The notes under the pieces are model-generated. The model was not told where the DNA came from, did no database searches, and worked only from the letters and a program-made list of their open reading frames with translations. Shown here piece by piece: positions 40,824 through 50,517 of a DNA stretch of 64,000 nucleotides (position 1 is the first letter of the stretch; each line of letters opens with the position of its first letter). A program made the translations under genes and the position numbers. Origin of the DNA: Paenibacillus glycanilyticus (GTDB taxonomy: Bacteria; Bacillota; Bacilli; Paenibacillales; Paenibacillaceae); contig NZ_BSSQ01000019.1 in the NCBI RefSeq assembly GCF_030161375.1, forward strand, positions 124,001-188,000, given 5' to 3'.

Positions 40824-42454
40824 ATGCAAGATTCAGAGCAAACAAGAAAGCCAAATATATTATGGATCTCACTTGAAGATACAAGTCCGAGATTCGGCTG
40901 TTACGGAGAGCAATCGCCCGTACGCCAAACATCGATCGGTTGGCGGAACAAGGGATCAGGTATACCAACGCTTATTCGACGGCTGCCGTCTGTTCACCTA
41001 GCCGTGCAGCGATTATAACGGGTATGTATGCAACGTCGATTGGAGCCCATCATCATCGAACATCCGCTCCCGAGCATACGGTTTATACCCCTACGCCTTA
41101 TGAGGTAGTGCCGCCGCCTTACGTGAAGACATTTACTGAATATATAAGGGCGCACGGCTACTACTGCACCAATAACGAGAAGACGGACTACCAGTTCACG
41201 GCTCCCGTGACCGCATGGGATGAGAATGGCTGCTTTGCGCATTGGAGACACCGGGAGCAAGACCAGCCCTTTTTCGCCGTATTTAATTTGATGAATACGC
41301 ATGAGAGCGGCATGTGGCGTTCGCATGAGACTTTGATTACGAATCCGGACGAGGTCACGCTGCCGCCTTATTTGCCCGATACGCCAAAAAGCAGGGAAGT
41401 ATTGGCGCTGCATTACGACAATCTAGAACTGAACGATAACCGGGTAGGCGAACTTCTGCGGCAACTAGAAGAAGACGGTCTAGCGGAGGATACGATCGTG
41501 ATGATTTGGAGCGATCACGGCGAAGGTCTGCCTAGACATAAGCGCTGGCTGTATGACTCCGGCATTCGCGTGCCGCTTATTGTTCGTTGGCCAGGCGAAT
41601 TAATGCCGGGAAGTTGCAGCAATCAATTAATAAGCATGATTGATCTAGGTCCAACGGTGCTGCAGCTTGCCGGCATCCCGATTCCGAAACATATGCAAGG
41701 ACAACCGTTCTTGCCTAGCACGGTGGAACTTCCCAAGCGCAACTATGTGTATGCCGCCAGAGACCGCCATGACGAAAGTTACGATATGGTGCGTGCGGTA
41801 CGCGACGACCGTTACAAATACATACGGAACTTTTATCCGGACAAACCCTATTTCGACTGGGTGCCTTATGGGAATCAACACGGCATCATGCAGGAGATGT
41901 GGAGGCTTTATGCCGCAGATGAGCTGAGCGTATTAGGAAGATCGTTGATGACTGGCAATCGCCGGCCGGAAGAATTGTATGATTGCGTAAACGATCCGCA
42001 TGAGATTTATAATCTTGCGGCTGATCCGAGTTACAGCGGGATTATGGAACGGTTAAGCGATGAGCTGGACAAGTGGAGAACGCTTGTTGGCGATATGGGT
42101 GATATTCCGGAGGCGCAAATGGCGAATGCCATGTGGCCAAACGGCATTCAGCCGGCGACGGCACCCGTGCAATTCGTGCCGATCTCGGAAGGTTGTCCGG
42201 GTACGAAAGACGTTCCGACGGGAAGCGAACATACATTCGCTCATGCGGTAACACTCATGCTGTATTGCGGAACGCAAGGCGCCTCGATTGCTTATGCGTT
42301 AGATGAAGGCGACAATCCGCATTGGAAGTTGTACAACGGACCTATTACGATATTGGACAAGAACTCTGTTGTGCGAGCAAAGGCGATACGAATCGGCTAT
42401 CGTACAAGCGAAGAGACCTATGTAACCATACATGCGAATTCGCGGGTATACTAA
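40824..42454 (+). pseudogene. Sulfatase, apparent single-base frameshift near the N-terminus
   Basis: From ATG 40824 (GGAGGTGG upstream) the frame gives PNILWISLEDTSPRFGCYGEQ, a perfect sulfatase N-terminus, then runs off. One base appears lost at about 40914-40916; from 40916 the other frame continues as ARTPNIDRLAEQGIRYTNAYSTAAVCSPSRAA, with the C-x-P-x-R formylglycine motif (Cys near residue 57). The rest has SDHGEG, the alkaline-phosphatase-type fold and a C-terminal chitobiase-like beta module (TLMLYCGTQGASIAYALD). Corrected length is about 543 residues; no signal peptide. Either a recent pseudogene or a sequence error. If intact it would remove sulfate esters from a sugar or similar compound. 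Confidence 0.82.
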
Positions 42455-42485
42455 ACTACAGAACTAATAATCTTGGAGGAATGTG

Positions 42486-43025
42486 ATGGATCGCATTATT
42501 CAACGAGTGCCATATGGATATACCGAGGACAAGGACGCCTCGCCAAGAAAAGGTACGCTGGTCTATTATGATACGTTCCAGGACGTATCGGAGGAACAGC
42601 TGAACCGGGTAGCGGAGCTGGCGAAAGCACGTTCTTTCGCTAAGCTTGTGTTGTATCCGCTCCACGAAGAGACGGCAAAACGCATGTGGAAACGGCCAAT
42701 CGAGCCTTATTACAAGAGAGAGGAACGTTTGTTCGAGTGGCGGAGAGAACATGGAGATGACGGTACCATAACCATTGAGAATTGGGAAGGGAAGCGGAAG
42801 AAATATACGCCGATGGAAGCGGCCATCCGCCATTTGATCGAGGTCTATGCGCAACCGATGTTTCTATATGTATCGCCAGCGACGGCAAACGCTTTTGCTT
42901 CCTTTCACTCGTTTGAGGAGTGGATCAGCAAGTTGCGTCTTATCCTAACCGAACCGCCGCCGGATGCGCATCCGAATCTGACAAAATTCAGGCATCGCTG
43001 GGATGTCCGTGAAACAGCCGAGTAA
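42486..43025 (+). CDS. Hypothetical protein
   Basis: 179 residues, rich in charged residues, no signal peptide. A strand-helix start (GTLVYYDTFQDVSEEQLNRVAELAKARSFAKLVLYPLHEET) looks like the first half of a Rossmann-like nucleotide fold with a P-x-H motif. The second half is helical (EAAIRHLIEVYAQPMFLYVSPATANAF). I do not recognise a family. ATG 42486 is taken, 5 bases after GGAGGA; a GTG at 42483 is too close. It follows the sulfatase gene by 31 bases and may share its transcript. Confidence 0.75.
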   Translation: MDRIIQRVPYGYTEDKDASPRKGTLVYYDTFQDVSEEQLNRVAELAKARSFAKLVLYPLHEETAKRMWKRPIEPYYKREERLFEWRREHGDDGTITIENWEGKRKKYTPMEAAIRHLIEVYAQPMFLYVSPATANAFASFHSFEEWISKLRLILTEPPPDAHPNLTKFRHRWDVRETAE

Positions 43026-43041
43026 TTCGGCTGTTTTTATT
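43013..43041 (+). terminator. Rho-independent terminator overlapping the stop codon
   Basis: AACAGCCGA-GTAA-TTCGGCTGTT followed by TTTAT. Confidence 0.82.
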
Positions 43042-43165
43042 TTTGAACGGAAGGTTCACGATTCCTTCATCGAACAGTCACATCGTGGCAAGATTCAATT
43101 TCGGACGAAGGTGTATAATGATTAAAGGACAGTAGAATACACGAAACAGAAAGGAATCAACAGCG

Positions 43166-43567
43166 ATGCAAAGCATACTTAAATCCAAATCCGTTTGGTT
43201 TATCACCATAATCGTTTTGATCTGCGTAGCCTTTTTCGCCTTTTTCTCTTCGCCTGGAGGCGCCAAGTCACAGGACGAAACGCCGGTTGTTATGCAGCAG
43301 GACGGTTATCAGGTCGTAACGATTCAGGTGAAAAAAGACGGCTTTTATCCCGATCATGTGGAAGTGAAGGCCGGAATTCCCGTTAAGCTCAACTTCAGCA
43401 AAAACACGAGCATTACCTGCATCAGAAGTGTACTTTCCGACGATCTGGGATTAGATCAATATTTGAAAAAAGGCGATAATTATATATCTTTGGACAACTT
43501 GAAAGCGGGAACCTATTCTTTCAACTGCGACATGTTGATGTATCACGGGACGATTACGGTGATATAA
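43166..43567 (+). CDS. Membrane-anchored cupredoxin-domain protein
   Basis: 133 residues. An N-terminal membrane helix (about 10-28) anchors an extracellular domain of the cupredoxin_1 type: VVTIQVKKDGFYPDHVEVKAGIPVKLNFSK, then a Cys (SITCIRSV), and the C-terminal YSFNCDMLMYHGTITV, where Cys, His and Met-type ligands of a mononuclear copper site would lie. The usual first His is replaced by the Cys, so copper binding is possible but the site is unusual. AAAGGAA ribosome binding site. It starts an apparent operon with the cysteine desulfurase 17 bases downstream. Confidence 0.8.
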   Translation: MQSILKSKSVWFITIIVLICVAFFAFFSSPGGAKSQDETPVVMQQDGYQVVTIQVKKDGFYPDHVEVKAGIPVKLNFSKNTSITCIRSVLSDDLGLDQYLKKGDNYISLDNLKAGTYSFNCDMLMYHGTITVI

Positions 43568-43584
43568 AAGAGGAGCAACTCAAC

Positions 43585-44721
43585 TTGAGAACATTCAATA
43601 ACATTTATCTCGATTATAATGCCAGTACACCGATTGCAGGCGAGGTGCTAAACGAGATGCTTCCGTATTTCAGGGAGCATTACGGCAATCCCTCTTCTTC
43701 ACATTGGGCCTCCGACTCGCTCAAAGCAGCAATTGAACAAGCCAGATCACGCGTGGCTAGCGCAATCGGGGCTTCACCGGGCGAAGTGATATTTACAAGT
43801 GGAGGGACAGAAGCGAATAACCATGCATTACAAGGGGTATATTGGGCAGCTAAGCAAAAAGGCAATCACATCATTACGACAACCGTAGAGCATCCCGCTA
43901 TTTTAAACCCCTGCGCTTTTCTCGAGTCGCTTGGCGCCGAGGTCACTTATGTTGAAGTGGACAGGCTTGGCAGAGTATCGCCGGATGCGATTAAGCGCGC
44001 GATTCGCAAGGATACGATCCTGATCTCCGTTATGCATGCAAACAGCGAGGTGGGTACCTTTCAACCCATTGAGGAAATAGCCGTAATCGCCAAGCAATAC
44101 GGGATTCTAATGCATACCGATGCTGCTCAAACGTTTGGCAAAATACCGGTTGATGTCAATATGCTTGGCGTTGATCTGTTGTCGATTGCCGGTCACAAGC
44201 TGTATGCTCCTAAAGGCGTTGGCGCTTTGTATGTGCGTAATGGCACGAAGCTTACTTCTTTCATGCATGGGGCTGGCCATGAATCCGGCAGGCGGGCAGG
44301 AACGGAAAATGTGCCTTATATCGTTGGCCTAGGCAAAGCAGCGGAACTCGCGGCAGACTATGCACGCACGAATGAAATGCATCTGCTTAAGAATGCCCTG
44401 AGAGAGGGGCTATTATCGCTTTTCGGAGATAAGGTTCGGTTTAACGGCGATTTGGAACGGAGTTTACCAAATACGTTACATATCAGCTTTCTCGGGATGG
44501 TTGGCCAAGACATCTTGGATCAATTACCGGAAATTGCGGCATCTACGGGCTCGGCTTGCCATTCCGGAAGTTATGCGCTGTCGCCCGTGCTGCGCGCAAT
44601 GGGACTTAACGAATACGAAGGGCTAGGGGCGATTCGTTTCAGCCTAGGCCGGTTAACAACGATCCAAGACATTAAGAACGTGATCGCATTATTTCAAGAG
44701 CGGCTGGGTCTCATAAAATAA
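43585..44721 (+). CDS. Cysteine desulfurase (NifS/IscS family)
   Basis: 378 residues, PLP-dependent aminotransferase class V. YLDYNASTP at the N-terminus, TSGGTEANNHAL, VEHPAI, HTDAAQ (PLP-contacting) and the PLP lysine Lys205 (SIAGHKLYAPKG). The persulfide-forming Cys325 lies in STGSACHSGSYALSPVL, a short group-II-like loop variant. It mobilises sulfur from L-cysteine for Fe-S clusters or thio-modification. The start is TTG with GAGGAG 9 bases upstream. No iscU/sufU or tRNA-thiolation gene is adjacent, so its acceptor is unknown. Confidence 0.93.
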   Translation: MRTFNNIYLDYNASTPIAGEVLNEMLPYFREHYGNPSSSHWASDSLKAAIEQARSRVASAIGASPGEVIFTSGGTEANNHALQGVYWAAKQKGNHIITTTVEHPAILNPCAFLESLGAEVTYVEVDRLGRVSPDAIKRAIRKDTILISVMHANSEVGTFQPIEEIAVIAKQYGILMHTDAAQTFGKIPVDVNMLGVDLLSIAGHKLYAPKGVGALYVRNGTKLTSFMHGAGHESGRRAGTENVPYIVGLGKAAELAADYARTNEMHLLKNALREGLLSLFGDKVRFNGDLERSLPNTLHISFLGMVGQDILDQLPEIAASTGSACHSGSYALSPVLRAMGLNEYEGLGAIRFSLGRLTTIQDIKNVIALFQERLGLIK

Positions 44722-44726
44722 GCATG

Positions 44727-44762
44727 AACAAGACATTTCCATTTGGGAATGTCTTGTTTTTT
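44727..44762 (+). terminator. Rho-independent terminator
   Basis: AACAAGACATT / AATGTCTTGTT hairpin with a following T-run. Confidence 0.9.
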
Positions 44763-44851
44763 GGCGCGTTTTAGGAAAGTTGAAACTCTTTCTAAGGGCC
44801 AAACGTAAGAAATACAAATTTCATGCCATAAGCAATCTTGAAGGAGGATGT

Positions 44852-45292
44852 ATGAAGAAGTTCATGTTGTTGTTGATTGTGCTTGTATCAGCATCTATGC
44901 TAGGCGCATGTTCATGGTTCCAAGAGGCCGATCAATCCTTGAAATACGCGGATCAAGCGAAAGAACATATTCAGACCTTATCGGATTTCGCGGAACAAGC
45001 ACCACAAATGATACAAGACGCCGCAACGGACCCGGAAACAAAAAAGCAGCTTGAGAATCGGCTCAATGAGCTGAAGAAGGACATCGAGCAATTCAACTTG
45101 ATTAACGCCCCTACGATAGCAAAAGACATTCATGCGCAGCTGGTTGAGAAAAATAAGATCTTGCTGCAAGAAATCAATCAAGCGGTGGATAATGGCCACC
45201 TCGCCTTGGATCGGCTTCAGAACTCGCCAATATTAGCCACCATCAGCGATATTACGGGCTTGATCAACCGGATTGAAAATCTCGGACTATAG
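44852..45292 (+). CDS. DUF6376-type lipoprotein
   Basis: 146 residues. Lipoprotein signal peptide with Cys20 (SMLGACSWF), then an almost wholly helical, coiled-coil-prone domain (KYADQAKEHIQTLSDFAEQAP and onward). The pattern matches small Bacilli lipoproteins of the DUF6376 type, function unknown. The start at 44852 is fixed by AAGGAGGATGT. An in-frame upstream ATG at 44780 would add 24 residues ahead of a well-formed signal peptide and is rejected. Confidence 0.8.
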   Translation: MKKFMLLLIVLVSASMLGACSWFQEADQSLKYADQAKEHIQTLSDFAEQAPQMIQDAATDPETKKQLENRLNELKKDIEQFNLINAPTIAKDIHAQLVEKNKILLQEINQAVDNGHLALDRLQNSPILATISDITGLINRIENLGL

Positions 45293-45301
45293 ACCATAAT
45301 G

Positions 45302-45331
45302 GGATCTTCCTTAAACAGGAAGGTCCTTTTT
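45302..45331 (+). terminator. Rho-independent terminator
   Basis: GGATCTTCCT-TAAAC-AGGAAGGTCC then TTTTT. Confidence 0.88.
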
Positions 45332-45392
45332 GGTTGAAAAAAATGAATTGGACCACCCTAATGATGAATCGATCTGTCAGGGGGGATCTGTT

Positions 45393-46460
45393 ATGTCAAA
45401 TTCAACGGGGTTGTTAACGCCACCCGCACGCGATACGAAAGTATTCGTTCCCGAACTCGTCTATTTCGAACCGGATGCGCTTAATTATCCAAAAGGCGAA
45501 CGTATCCATCAATGGGCGCAAGAGCAAGGACTCCCGATCCGGATGACAACTTCTCACAACCGGATCACCAATCTTCCCGGCGAAAGCGATCTCGAGAAAT
45601 ATAGAATTGCCAAAAGAACGCTTGTGGTCGGCATTCGAAAAACGCTAAAATTCGACCAATCCAAACCATCGGCCGAATATGCCATTCCCATCGCTACCGG
45701 CTGCATGGGGCATTGCCATTATTGTTACCTTCAAACAACGCTAGGTGCCAAACCTTATGTCCGCGTGTACGTAAATACGGAAGATATTCTGAACCAGGCC
45801 AAAAAGTATATCGAGGAACGCGCACCGGAAATTACCCGCTTCGAAGCGGCCTGCACGTCCGATCCCGTTGGTCTTGAGCATATCTCCGGGTCGCTTAAGG
45901 AGTATATTGAATTTATGGGGCAGCAGCCGCTTGGCCGGCTTCGGTTCGTGACGAAATACCATCATGTCGAACCGCTTCTGGATGCGAAGCACAATAAGCA
46001 TACGCGGTTCCGGTTCAGCGTGAATGCAGACTATGTCATTAAAAACTTTGAACCGGGCACGTCGAAATTTTATGAACGGATTACGGCTGCCGGCAAAGTA
46101 GCGCATGCAGGATATCCGCTTGGCTTTATCATCGCTCCTATTATTTGGCATGAAGGCTGGGAAGACGGTTATGCCGAGCTGATCAGCCAGTTGAAACAAG
46201 CGTTGCCTCCCGAATCTACGAAGGATTTGACGTTTGAGTTAATCCAGCATCGGTTTACGAAAACAGCCAAAAACGTGATCCAGCAGCGTTATCCGAAATC
46301 AAAATTGGAAATGGAAGAGGAAAACCGGAAATATAAGTGGGGGCGCTGGGGACAAGGGAAATACGTCTACCAAGATGACCAGGCCAACGCTCTTAAAGAA
46401 TTTATCTATAAGCAGATTCATGATCATTTCCCGAATGCGAAGATCGAGTATTTTACCTGA
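45393..46460 (+). CDS. splB: Spore photoproduct lyase
   Basis: 355 residues. A radical SAM enzyme that reverses the spore photoproduct thymine dimer during germination. The cluster-binding Cys104-x3-Cys108-x2-Cys111 (GCMGHCHYC) and the conserved hydrogen-donor cysteine Cys154 (FEAACTSDPVG) are both present. The C-terminal KYKWGRWGQGKYVYQ segment is family-typical. AGGGGGGA precedes the ATG by 6 bases; an in-frame upstream ATG at 45330 lies directly behind the terminator and is unlikely. Forespore (SigG) expression is known for the family, but I do not see a clear SigG promoter. It precedes a germination receptor operon. Confidence 0.95.
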   Translation: MSNSTGLLTPPARDTKVFVPELVYFEPDALNYPKGERIHQWAQEQGLPIRMTTSHNRITNLPGESDLEKYRIAKRTLVVGIRKTLKFDQSKPSAEYAIPIATGCMGHCHYCYLQTTLGAKPYVRVYVNTEDILNQAKKYIEERAPEITRFEAACTSDPVGLEHISGSLKEYIEFMGQQPLGRLRFVTKYHHVEPLLDAKHNKHTRFRFSVNADYVIKNFEPGTSKFYERITAAGKVAHAGYPLGFIIAPIIWHEGWEDGYAELISQLKQALPPESTKDLTFELIQHRFTKTAKNVIQQRYPKSKLEMEEENRKYKWGRWGQGKYVYQDDQANALKEFIYKQIHDHFPNAKIEYFT

Positions 46461-46490
46461 GAGGCTAGTTACAACCCTCAAGCAGCTTCT

Positions 46491-46526
46491 AGCAGCAGCG
46501 GAACTCCAACCGTTGCTGCTTTTTTA
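46491..46526 (+). terminator. Rho-independent terminator
   Basis: AGCAGCAGCGG-AACTCCAA-CCGTTGCTGCT followed by TTTTTT, between splB and the germination operon. Confidence 0.9.
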
Positions 46527-46583
46527 TTTACTCGAAATGGGTATCCATATCTTCCATGTCGGGATATTGATTATCTATCGGCG

Positions 46584-46615
46584 TGTATGAAAGCACCAGC
46601 CTTCTGCGCAAAATA
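46584..46615 (+). promoter_or_regulatory. Possible SigG-type promoter of the first ger operon
   Basis: TGTATGA (46584-46590), 18 bases, CAAAATA (46609-46615), about 30 bases before the coding start. It partly resembles the forespore SigG consensus; the match is loose. Confidence 0.3.
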
Positions 46616-46647
46616 TACACTAACTTCTGGAAGAGGAGGAAATCGAT

Positions 46648-48045
46648 ATGGACCAAGGCATTCCCGTGAATGTGAGCGAACGTTTAACGGTTAATCAAGC
46701 AGCGCTGCAGACGATCTTTCATAACTGCGCCGATATTATGATTCGTACGTTGCAACGATCGGATCACTCAAGCGTGATGCTCGTCTATATTGAAGAAATG
46801 ACGGATTCCAGGGAACTGGAACAGATTATTTCCGCCTGTATGATCAGCCATGACTTCGAACGGTTAACGCAATATAAGATTGTCACCCGCCTATCCGATC
46901 TGGTAGCCAAAATTCTCAAAGGCTGCACGGCCATCTTAATCGATGGGAAGCCGTATGCCTATATTGCCGACCTAACCTCCTTCGAGCAACGCGCGATTAA
47001 CGAGCCGTCGAACGAAGCTTCGATTCGTGGTCCGCGCGAAGGCTTTAACGAAAATTTGAGAACGAATTTGAGCATGATCCGCAGAAAAATAAGCAATTCG
47101 CAACTGAAATTCGAAAGCCATCAGGCAGGCGAACTGACGAATACGGATTTCGTCGTTGCTTACATCGAAGACAAGGTGAAACCCGAGCTGTTGGAAGAAG
47201 TCAATCGAAGACTCCAAACGTTCAAGGCGAATCAACTGCTCGATTCCAGCTACATTGAAGAATATATCGAGGATAAATCCTTCTCTTTGTTTCCGCAAAT
47301 TCAAAATACGGAGAGACCGGACACCGTGTCATCCGGGCTATTGTCCGGCAGAGTGGCGATTATCGTTGACGGTTCTCCCAATGCGCTCCTTATGCCTATG
47401 ACCTTCTGGTCGGGATTTCAGGCAGCGGAAGATCATTATGAACGGTTTATTTACGTATCGGCTGTCAGGATTCTCCGCTTCTTGTTAGCCATGATGTCTT
47501 GTTTGCTTCCGTCCATTTATGTTGCCTTGACGACGTTCCATCCGCAAATGATTCCGCTCGCGCTTATGCTTAGCATTTCAGCCTCGAGAGAAGGGATCCC
47601 GTTCCCAACCGTGATTGAGACGCTGCTGATGGAACTCATGTTTGAAGGTTTGCGGGAAGCGGGACTACGGCTGCCGAAGGCGATTGGTTCGGCGGTCAGC
47701 ATCGTAGGCGCGTTAGTCATCGGAGAAGCCGCCGTTCAGGCCGGCTTCATCTCTGCGCCGATTGTCATGATTGTAGCGGGCACGGGAATTGCCTCGTTCG
47801 CATTTCCAAGCTACAGCTTGGCTTTGCCTTTTCGAATTTTGCGGTTCCCGCTCTTATTGTTGGGGGGATTTCTCGGTCTGTACGGCGTAGCTATCGGGTT
47901 GATGTTCATCTTGATTCATCTCGTAACGTTGAAATCATTTGGCATGCCTTATTTAAAGCCGGCAGCTCCGTTTAACAAACACTTCTGGAAGGATGCCATT
48001 GTTCGGATGAACAAAAGATTTGAGTCGGCGATCAAGAGACAATGA
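46648..48045 (+). CDS. Germinant receptor A subunit (GerAA/GerKA family)
   Basis: 465 residues. A large N-terminal cytoplasmic domain (about 1-255) has DHSSVMLVYIEEMTD, an AINEPSNEASIRGPREGFNENLRTNLSMIRR segment and YIEEYIEDKSFSLFPQIQNTERPD. A membrane part (about 270-450) has four or five helices, including LPSIYVALTTFHPQMIP and a FEGLREAGLRLPKAIGSAVSIVGALVIGEAAVQAG signature. With the C and B subunits it forms the inner-membrane receptor that senses nutrients in spores. The A subunit here lacks a long N-terminal extension. GAAGAGGAGG ribosome binding site. Its stop overlaps the C-subunit start. Confidence 0.95.
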   Translation: MDQGIPVNVSERLTVNQAALQTIFHNCADIMIRTLQRSDHSSVMLVYIEEMTDSRELEQIISACMISHDFERLTQYKIVTRLSDLVAKILKGCTAILIDGKPYAYIADLTSFEQRAINEPSNEASIRGPREGFNENLRTNLSMIRRKISNSQLKFESHQAGELTNTDFVVAYIEDKVKPELLEEVNRRLQTFKANQLLDSSYIEEYIEDKSFSLFPQIQNTERPDTVSSGLLSGRVAIIVDGSPNALLMPMTFWSGFQAAEDHYERFIYVSAVRILRFLLAMMSCLLPSIYVALTTFHPQMIPLALMLSISASREGIPFPTVIETLLMELMFEGLREAGLRLPKAIGSAVSIVGALVIGEAAVQAGFISAPIVMIVAGTGIASFAFPSYSLALPFRILRFPLLLLGGFLGLYGVAIGLMFILIHLVTLKSFGMPYLKPAAPFNKHFWKDAIVRMNKRFESAIKRQ

Positions 48046-49202
48046 GAACCTTTGCCAAAGCGATTAGCATTCTATTCATTGTCATCCTAACCGGCTGCTG
48101 GGACAGAAATGAGATTAACGACTATGCCTTTATGATTGGCGATGCACTCGATGTAACGGATGAGGGAGAACTGCAGAAAAGCGCCCAAATTGCGGTTCCC
48201 GCAGGCTTCAAGAGTACAACGGGAGAGGGAGGGAATGCACAGCGGGGGAACATTGTTTTGTCCGTAACGGGTACTTCGATCGTTGATTTGACGCAGCAGC
48301 TCCAGGACAAGCTGCCCCGCAAAGTATTCCTCGGACACCGAAAGTCCATCTTCATTGGCGAGAAGTTGGCGCGCAAAGGGCTGGCGGATATTATGGATCA
48401 ATTTACGCGAAATACCGATACGCGCTTGCGGACGGACATTTTTGTCGTAAATAACCGGGCAGGCAAAGACGTACTCGACATCAATAGTCCTTTCAATAAA
48501 TTCTCGGCTATCGTAGCCGTCGATCAAGACCGGTATTGCCGCTTGGGGGATACCGCATTAAGGGATGTCTTGCTTGATCTTGGACGGGACGGGATCCGGC
48601 CCACGATGCCTATGGTTGATATCTCTCCTTTAAACAAACAAGAGGCAAATGAAATTTTTGAAGTGAGATCGGTTGCCATCTTTAATAAAAAGCTGCAGAT
48701 GGTCGGTGAGGTCAGTAACCGGGAATCGTTGGAGCTGTTCTGGGTGAAAGGCGTGTTGCAAAACCAATACCTTACGTTTCAGACGGATAAAGGCGTCGTA
48801 TCCCTCTATGAATCCAATCTGACAAAGAAAATCCGCACAGAAATACTAGGCGATAAGTTGAAAGTGCATGTCTATTTGGAAGGGACCGGAAGGGTGCTCG
48901 AGAATAACACGGCTATCGACATGTCCAATACGGCCGAGCGAGTTCCGGTTGAGCAAATGCTTAACGAGATGAAAGCCAAGCAAGTCAAAGGGACAATTAA
49001 GAAAATACAGCAAAAGTTCGGGCAAGACGTGTTTGGCTTCGGAGAAGAATTCCACCGGGAGCATCCTTACAAATGGAAAGAAATCCGCGGGAAATGGGAT
49101 GAGCTATTCCCAACCGTTGAAGTAGCGGTTACCGTCAAGTTGAAAATTCAGAATACAGGGGGTGTTGGCAAGCGCATCCCGGGATTAGGAGACAAGACAT
49201 GA
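48042..49202 (+). CDS. Germinant receptor C subunit, lipoprotein (GerAC/GerKC family)
   Basis: 386 residues. Lipoprotein signal with Cys19 (VILTGCWDRNEIND), then the three-domain Ger(x)C fold, with the C-terminal domain ending FGFGEEFHREHPYKWKEIRGKWDELFP, a family hallmark. It is anchored on the outer face of the spore inner membrane. Overlaps both neighbours by 4 bases, giving tight A-C-B coupling. Confidence 0.95.
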   Translation: MRTFAKAISILFIVILTGCWDRNEINDYAFMIGDALDVTDEGELQKSAQIAVPAGFKSTTGEGGNAQRGNIVLSVTGTSIVDLTQQLQDKLPRKVFLGHRKSIFIGEKLARKGLADIMDQFTRNTDTRLRTDIFVVNNRAGKDVLDINSPFNKFSAIVAVDQDRYCRLGDTALRDVLLDLGRDGIRPTMPMVDISPLNKQEANEIFEVRSVAIFNKKLQMVGEVSNRESLELFWVKGVLQNQYLTFQTDKGVVSLYESNLTKKIRTEILGDKLKVHVYLEGTGRVLENNTAIDMSNTAERVPVEQMLNEMKAKQVKGTIKKIQQKFGQDVFGFGEEFHREHPYKWKEIRGKWDELFPTVEVAVTVKLKIQNTGGVGKRIPGLGDKT

Positions 49203-50290
49203 AGATTTCGGTTTGGCAGCTGTTTTGGATGTTTACGACTCTCGAAATTTCGATGAGTATTTGGCTGACCGTAGCGCCGACGATCGAAATTGCCAAACAA
49301 GATGCCTGGATTTCGCTTATCGTAGCCGGAGGCATTGGACTGTTTGTTACGATGATTCTTGTTCTGCTCTGTAGGCGCCATGCCTCGCATACCCTCATGG
49401 ATTTCGCCAAAAGGCTGTTTGGGACTTGGGTCGGAAAGCTGATCGGCCTATTATATATTGCGGTTTGGTTCTCGGTGTCCGCGGATATATTGCGAATTTT
49501 CTCCTTGTTTATTAAGCAATATCTATTCCACGACACGCCTATTTGGATCATTGCTATTCTAATGGTCTCGGCTATGGTGTACATCAACTACGCAGGCAGC
49601 GTGGAAGCAATCGGCCGTTTCAGCGAAATGGCCGGGCCTTTGCTGCTGATCGGGATTGCCATTACGTTTGCCTTAAATATCCCGAATTTGCATCCAACGC
49701 TTATTTTTCCGGTGTTCGCGGACTCGGGAGTGATGCCTATTATTAAAGGCTCATTTGTTAATGCATCGTTTCTTGGAGAATCCATGATGATTATGATGCT
49801 GACGCCGTTTATCGCCAACACGCAAAAGATGCTGAAGCCAACGCTGCTGGCTATTTGTATTCCATCCTTAATCGCCGTTATTACCTCTTTGATGGTGATC
49901 GGCACGTTCGGAACGAATATCGGATCCACTATGATGTTTCCGTATTTCAGCATGGTTCGGTTTATTAATTATCTCGAATTCATACAGAATATGGACGTCT
50001 GGATCATGTTTATATGGATCTTCAGCGTCTTCGTAAAGTTAGCCATTTACTTGTTCATCAACAGCTACGGCACAGCTCAATTGTTCGGGGTTCGCAACTG
50101 GCGGATCATGATCGGAATCGTTGCCGCAATTATTTTTGCGATATCCTTAATACCAGCCAATGTGTTCGGAATGATGGACTACGCGAATCATGTGTGGATC
50201 ACTTATATCTTTCCGATCTTTATCGTCGGTTTCCCGATTCTGTTTCTGCTTGTCAGTCTGGCCAGAGGCAAAAAGCTGGCAACATCTTAA
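49199..50290 (+). CDS. Germinant receptor B subunit, permease-like (GerAB/GerKB family)
   Basis: 363 residues with about ten membrane helices of the APC-superfamily type. Begins MKISVWQLFWMFTTLEISMS, with PTIEIAKQDAWISLIVAGG early, both standard for spore germination permeases. It is thought to bind the germinant. Downstream terminator closes the operon. Confidence 0.95.
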   Translation: MKISVWQLFWMFTTLEISMSIWLTVAPTIEIAKQDAWISLIVAGGIGLFVTMILVLLCRRHASHTLMDFAKRLFGTWVGKLIGLLYIAVWFSVSADILRIFSLFIKQYLFHDTPIWIIAILMVSAMVYINYAGSVEAIGRFSEMAGPLLLIGIAITFALNIPNLHPTLIFPVFADSGVMPIIKGSFVNASFLGESMMIMMLTPFIANTQKMLKPTLLAICIPSLIAVITSLMVIGTFGTNIGSTMMFPYFSMVRFINYLEFIQNMDVWIMFIWIFSVFVKLAIYLFINSYGTAQLFGVRNWRIMIGIVAAIIFAISLIPANVFGMMDYANHVWITYIFPIFIVGFPILFLLVSLARGKKLATS

Positions 50291-50306
50291 CTAATAAGAA
50301 GAGGCA

Positions 50307-50338
50307 AGTCCGCAGGCCGATCCTGCGGGCTTTTCTTT
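50307..50338 (+). terminator. Rho-independent terminator
   Basis: GTCCGCAGG-CCGAT-CCTGCGGGC followed by TTTTCTTT. Confidence 0.85.
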
Positions 50339-50517
50339 GTTTTGTACAGTTCTATACTAAACAATAAATACAGTAATTAACGTGAAATACAGAAGCCGAG
50401 TGCTGTAATTCGAGAAATGAACAGTTTCTATCGGGAGCGGGATGAGGCAAGATAGAAATGCGGAAGCGGGATCGACCGTCCTCCGCTCATTCTAATCGCG
50501 AAGGAGAGATACCCGTG

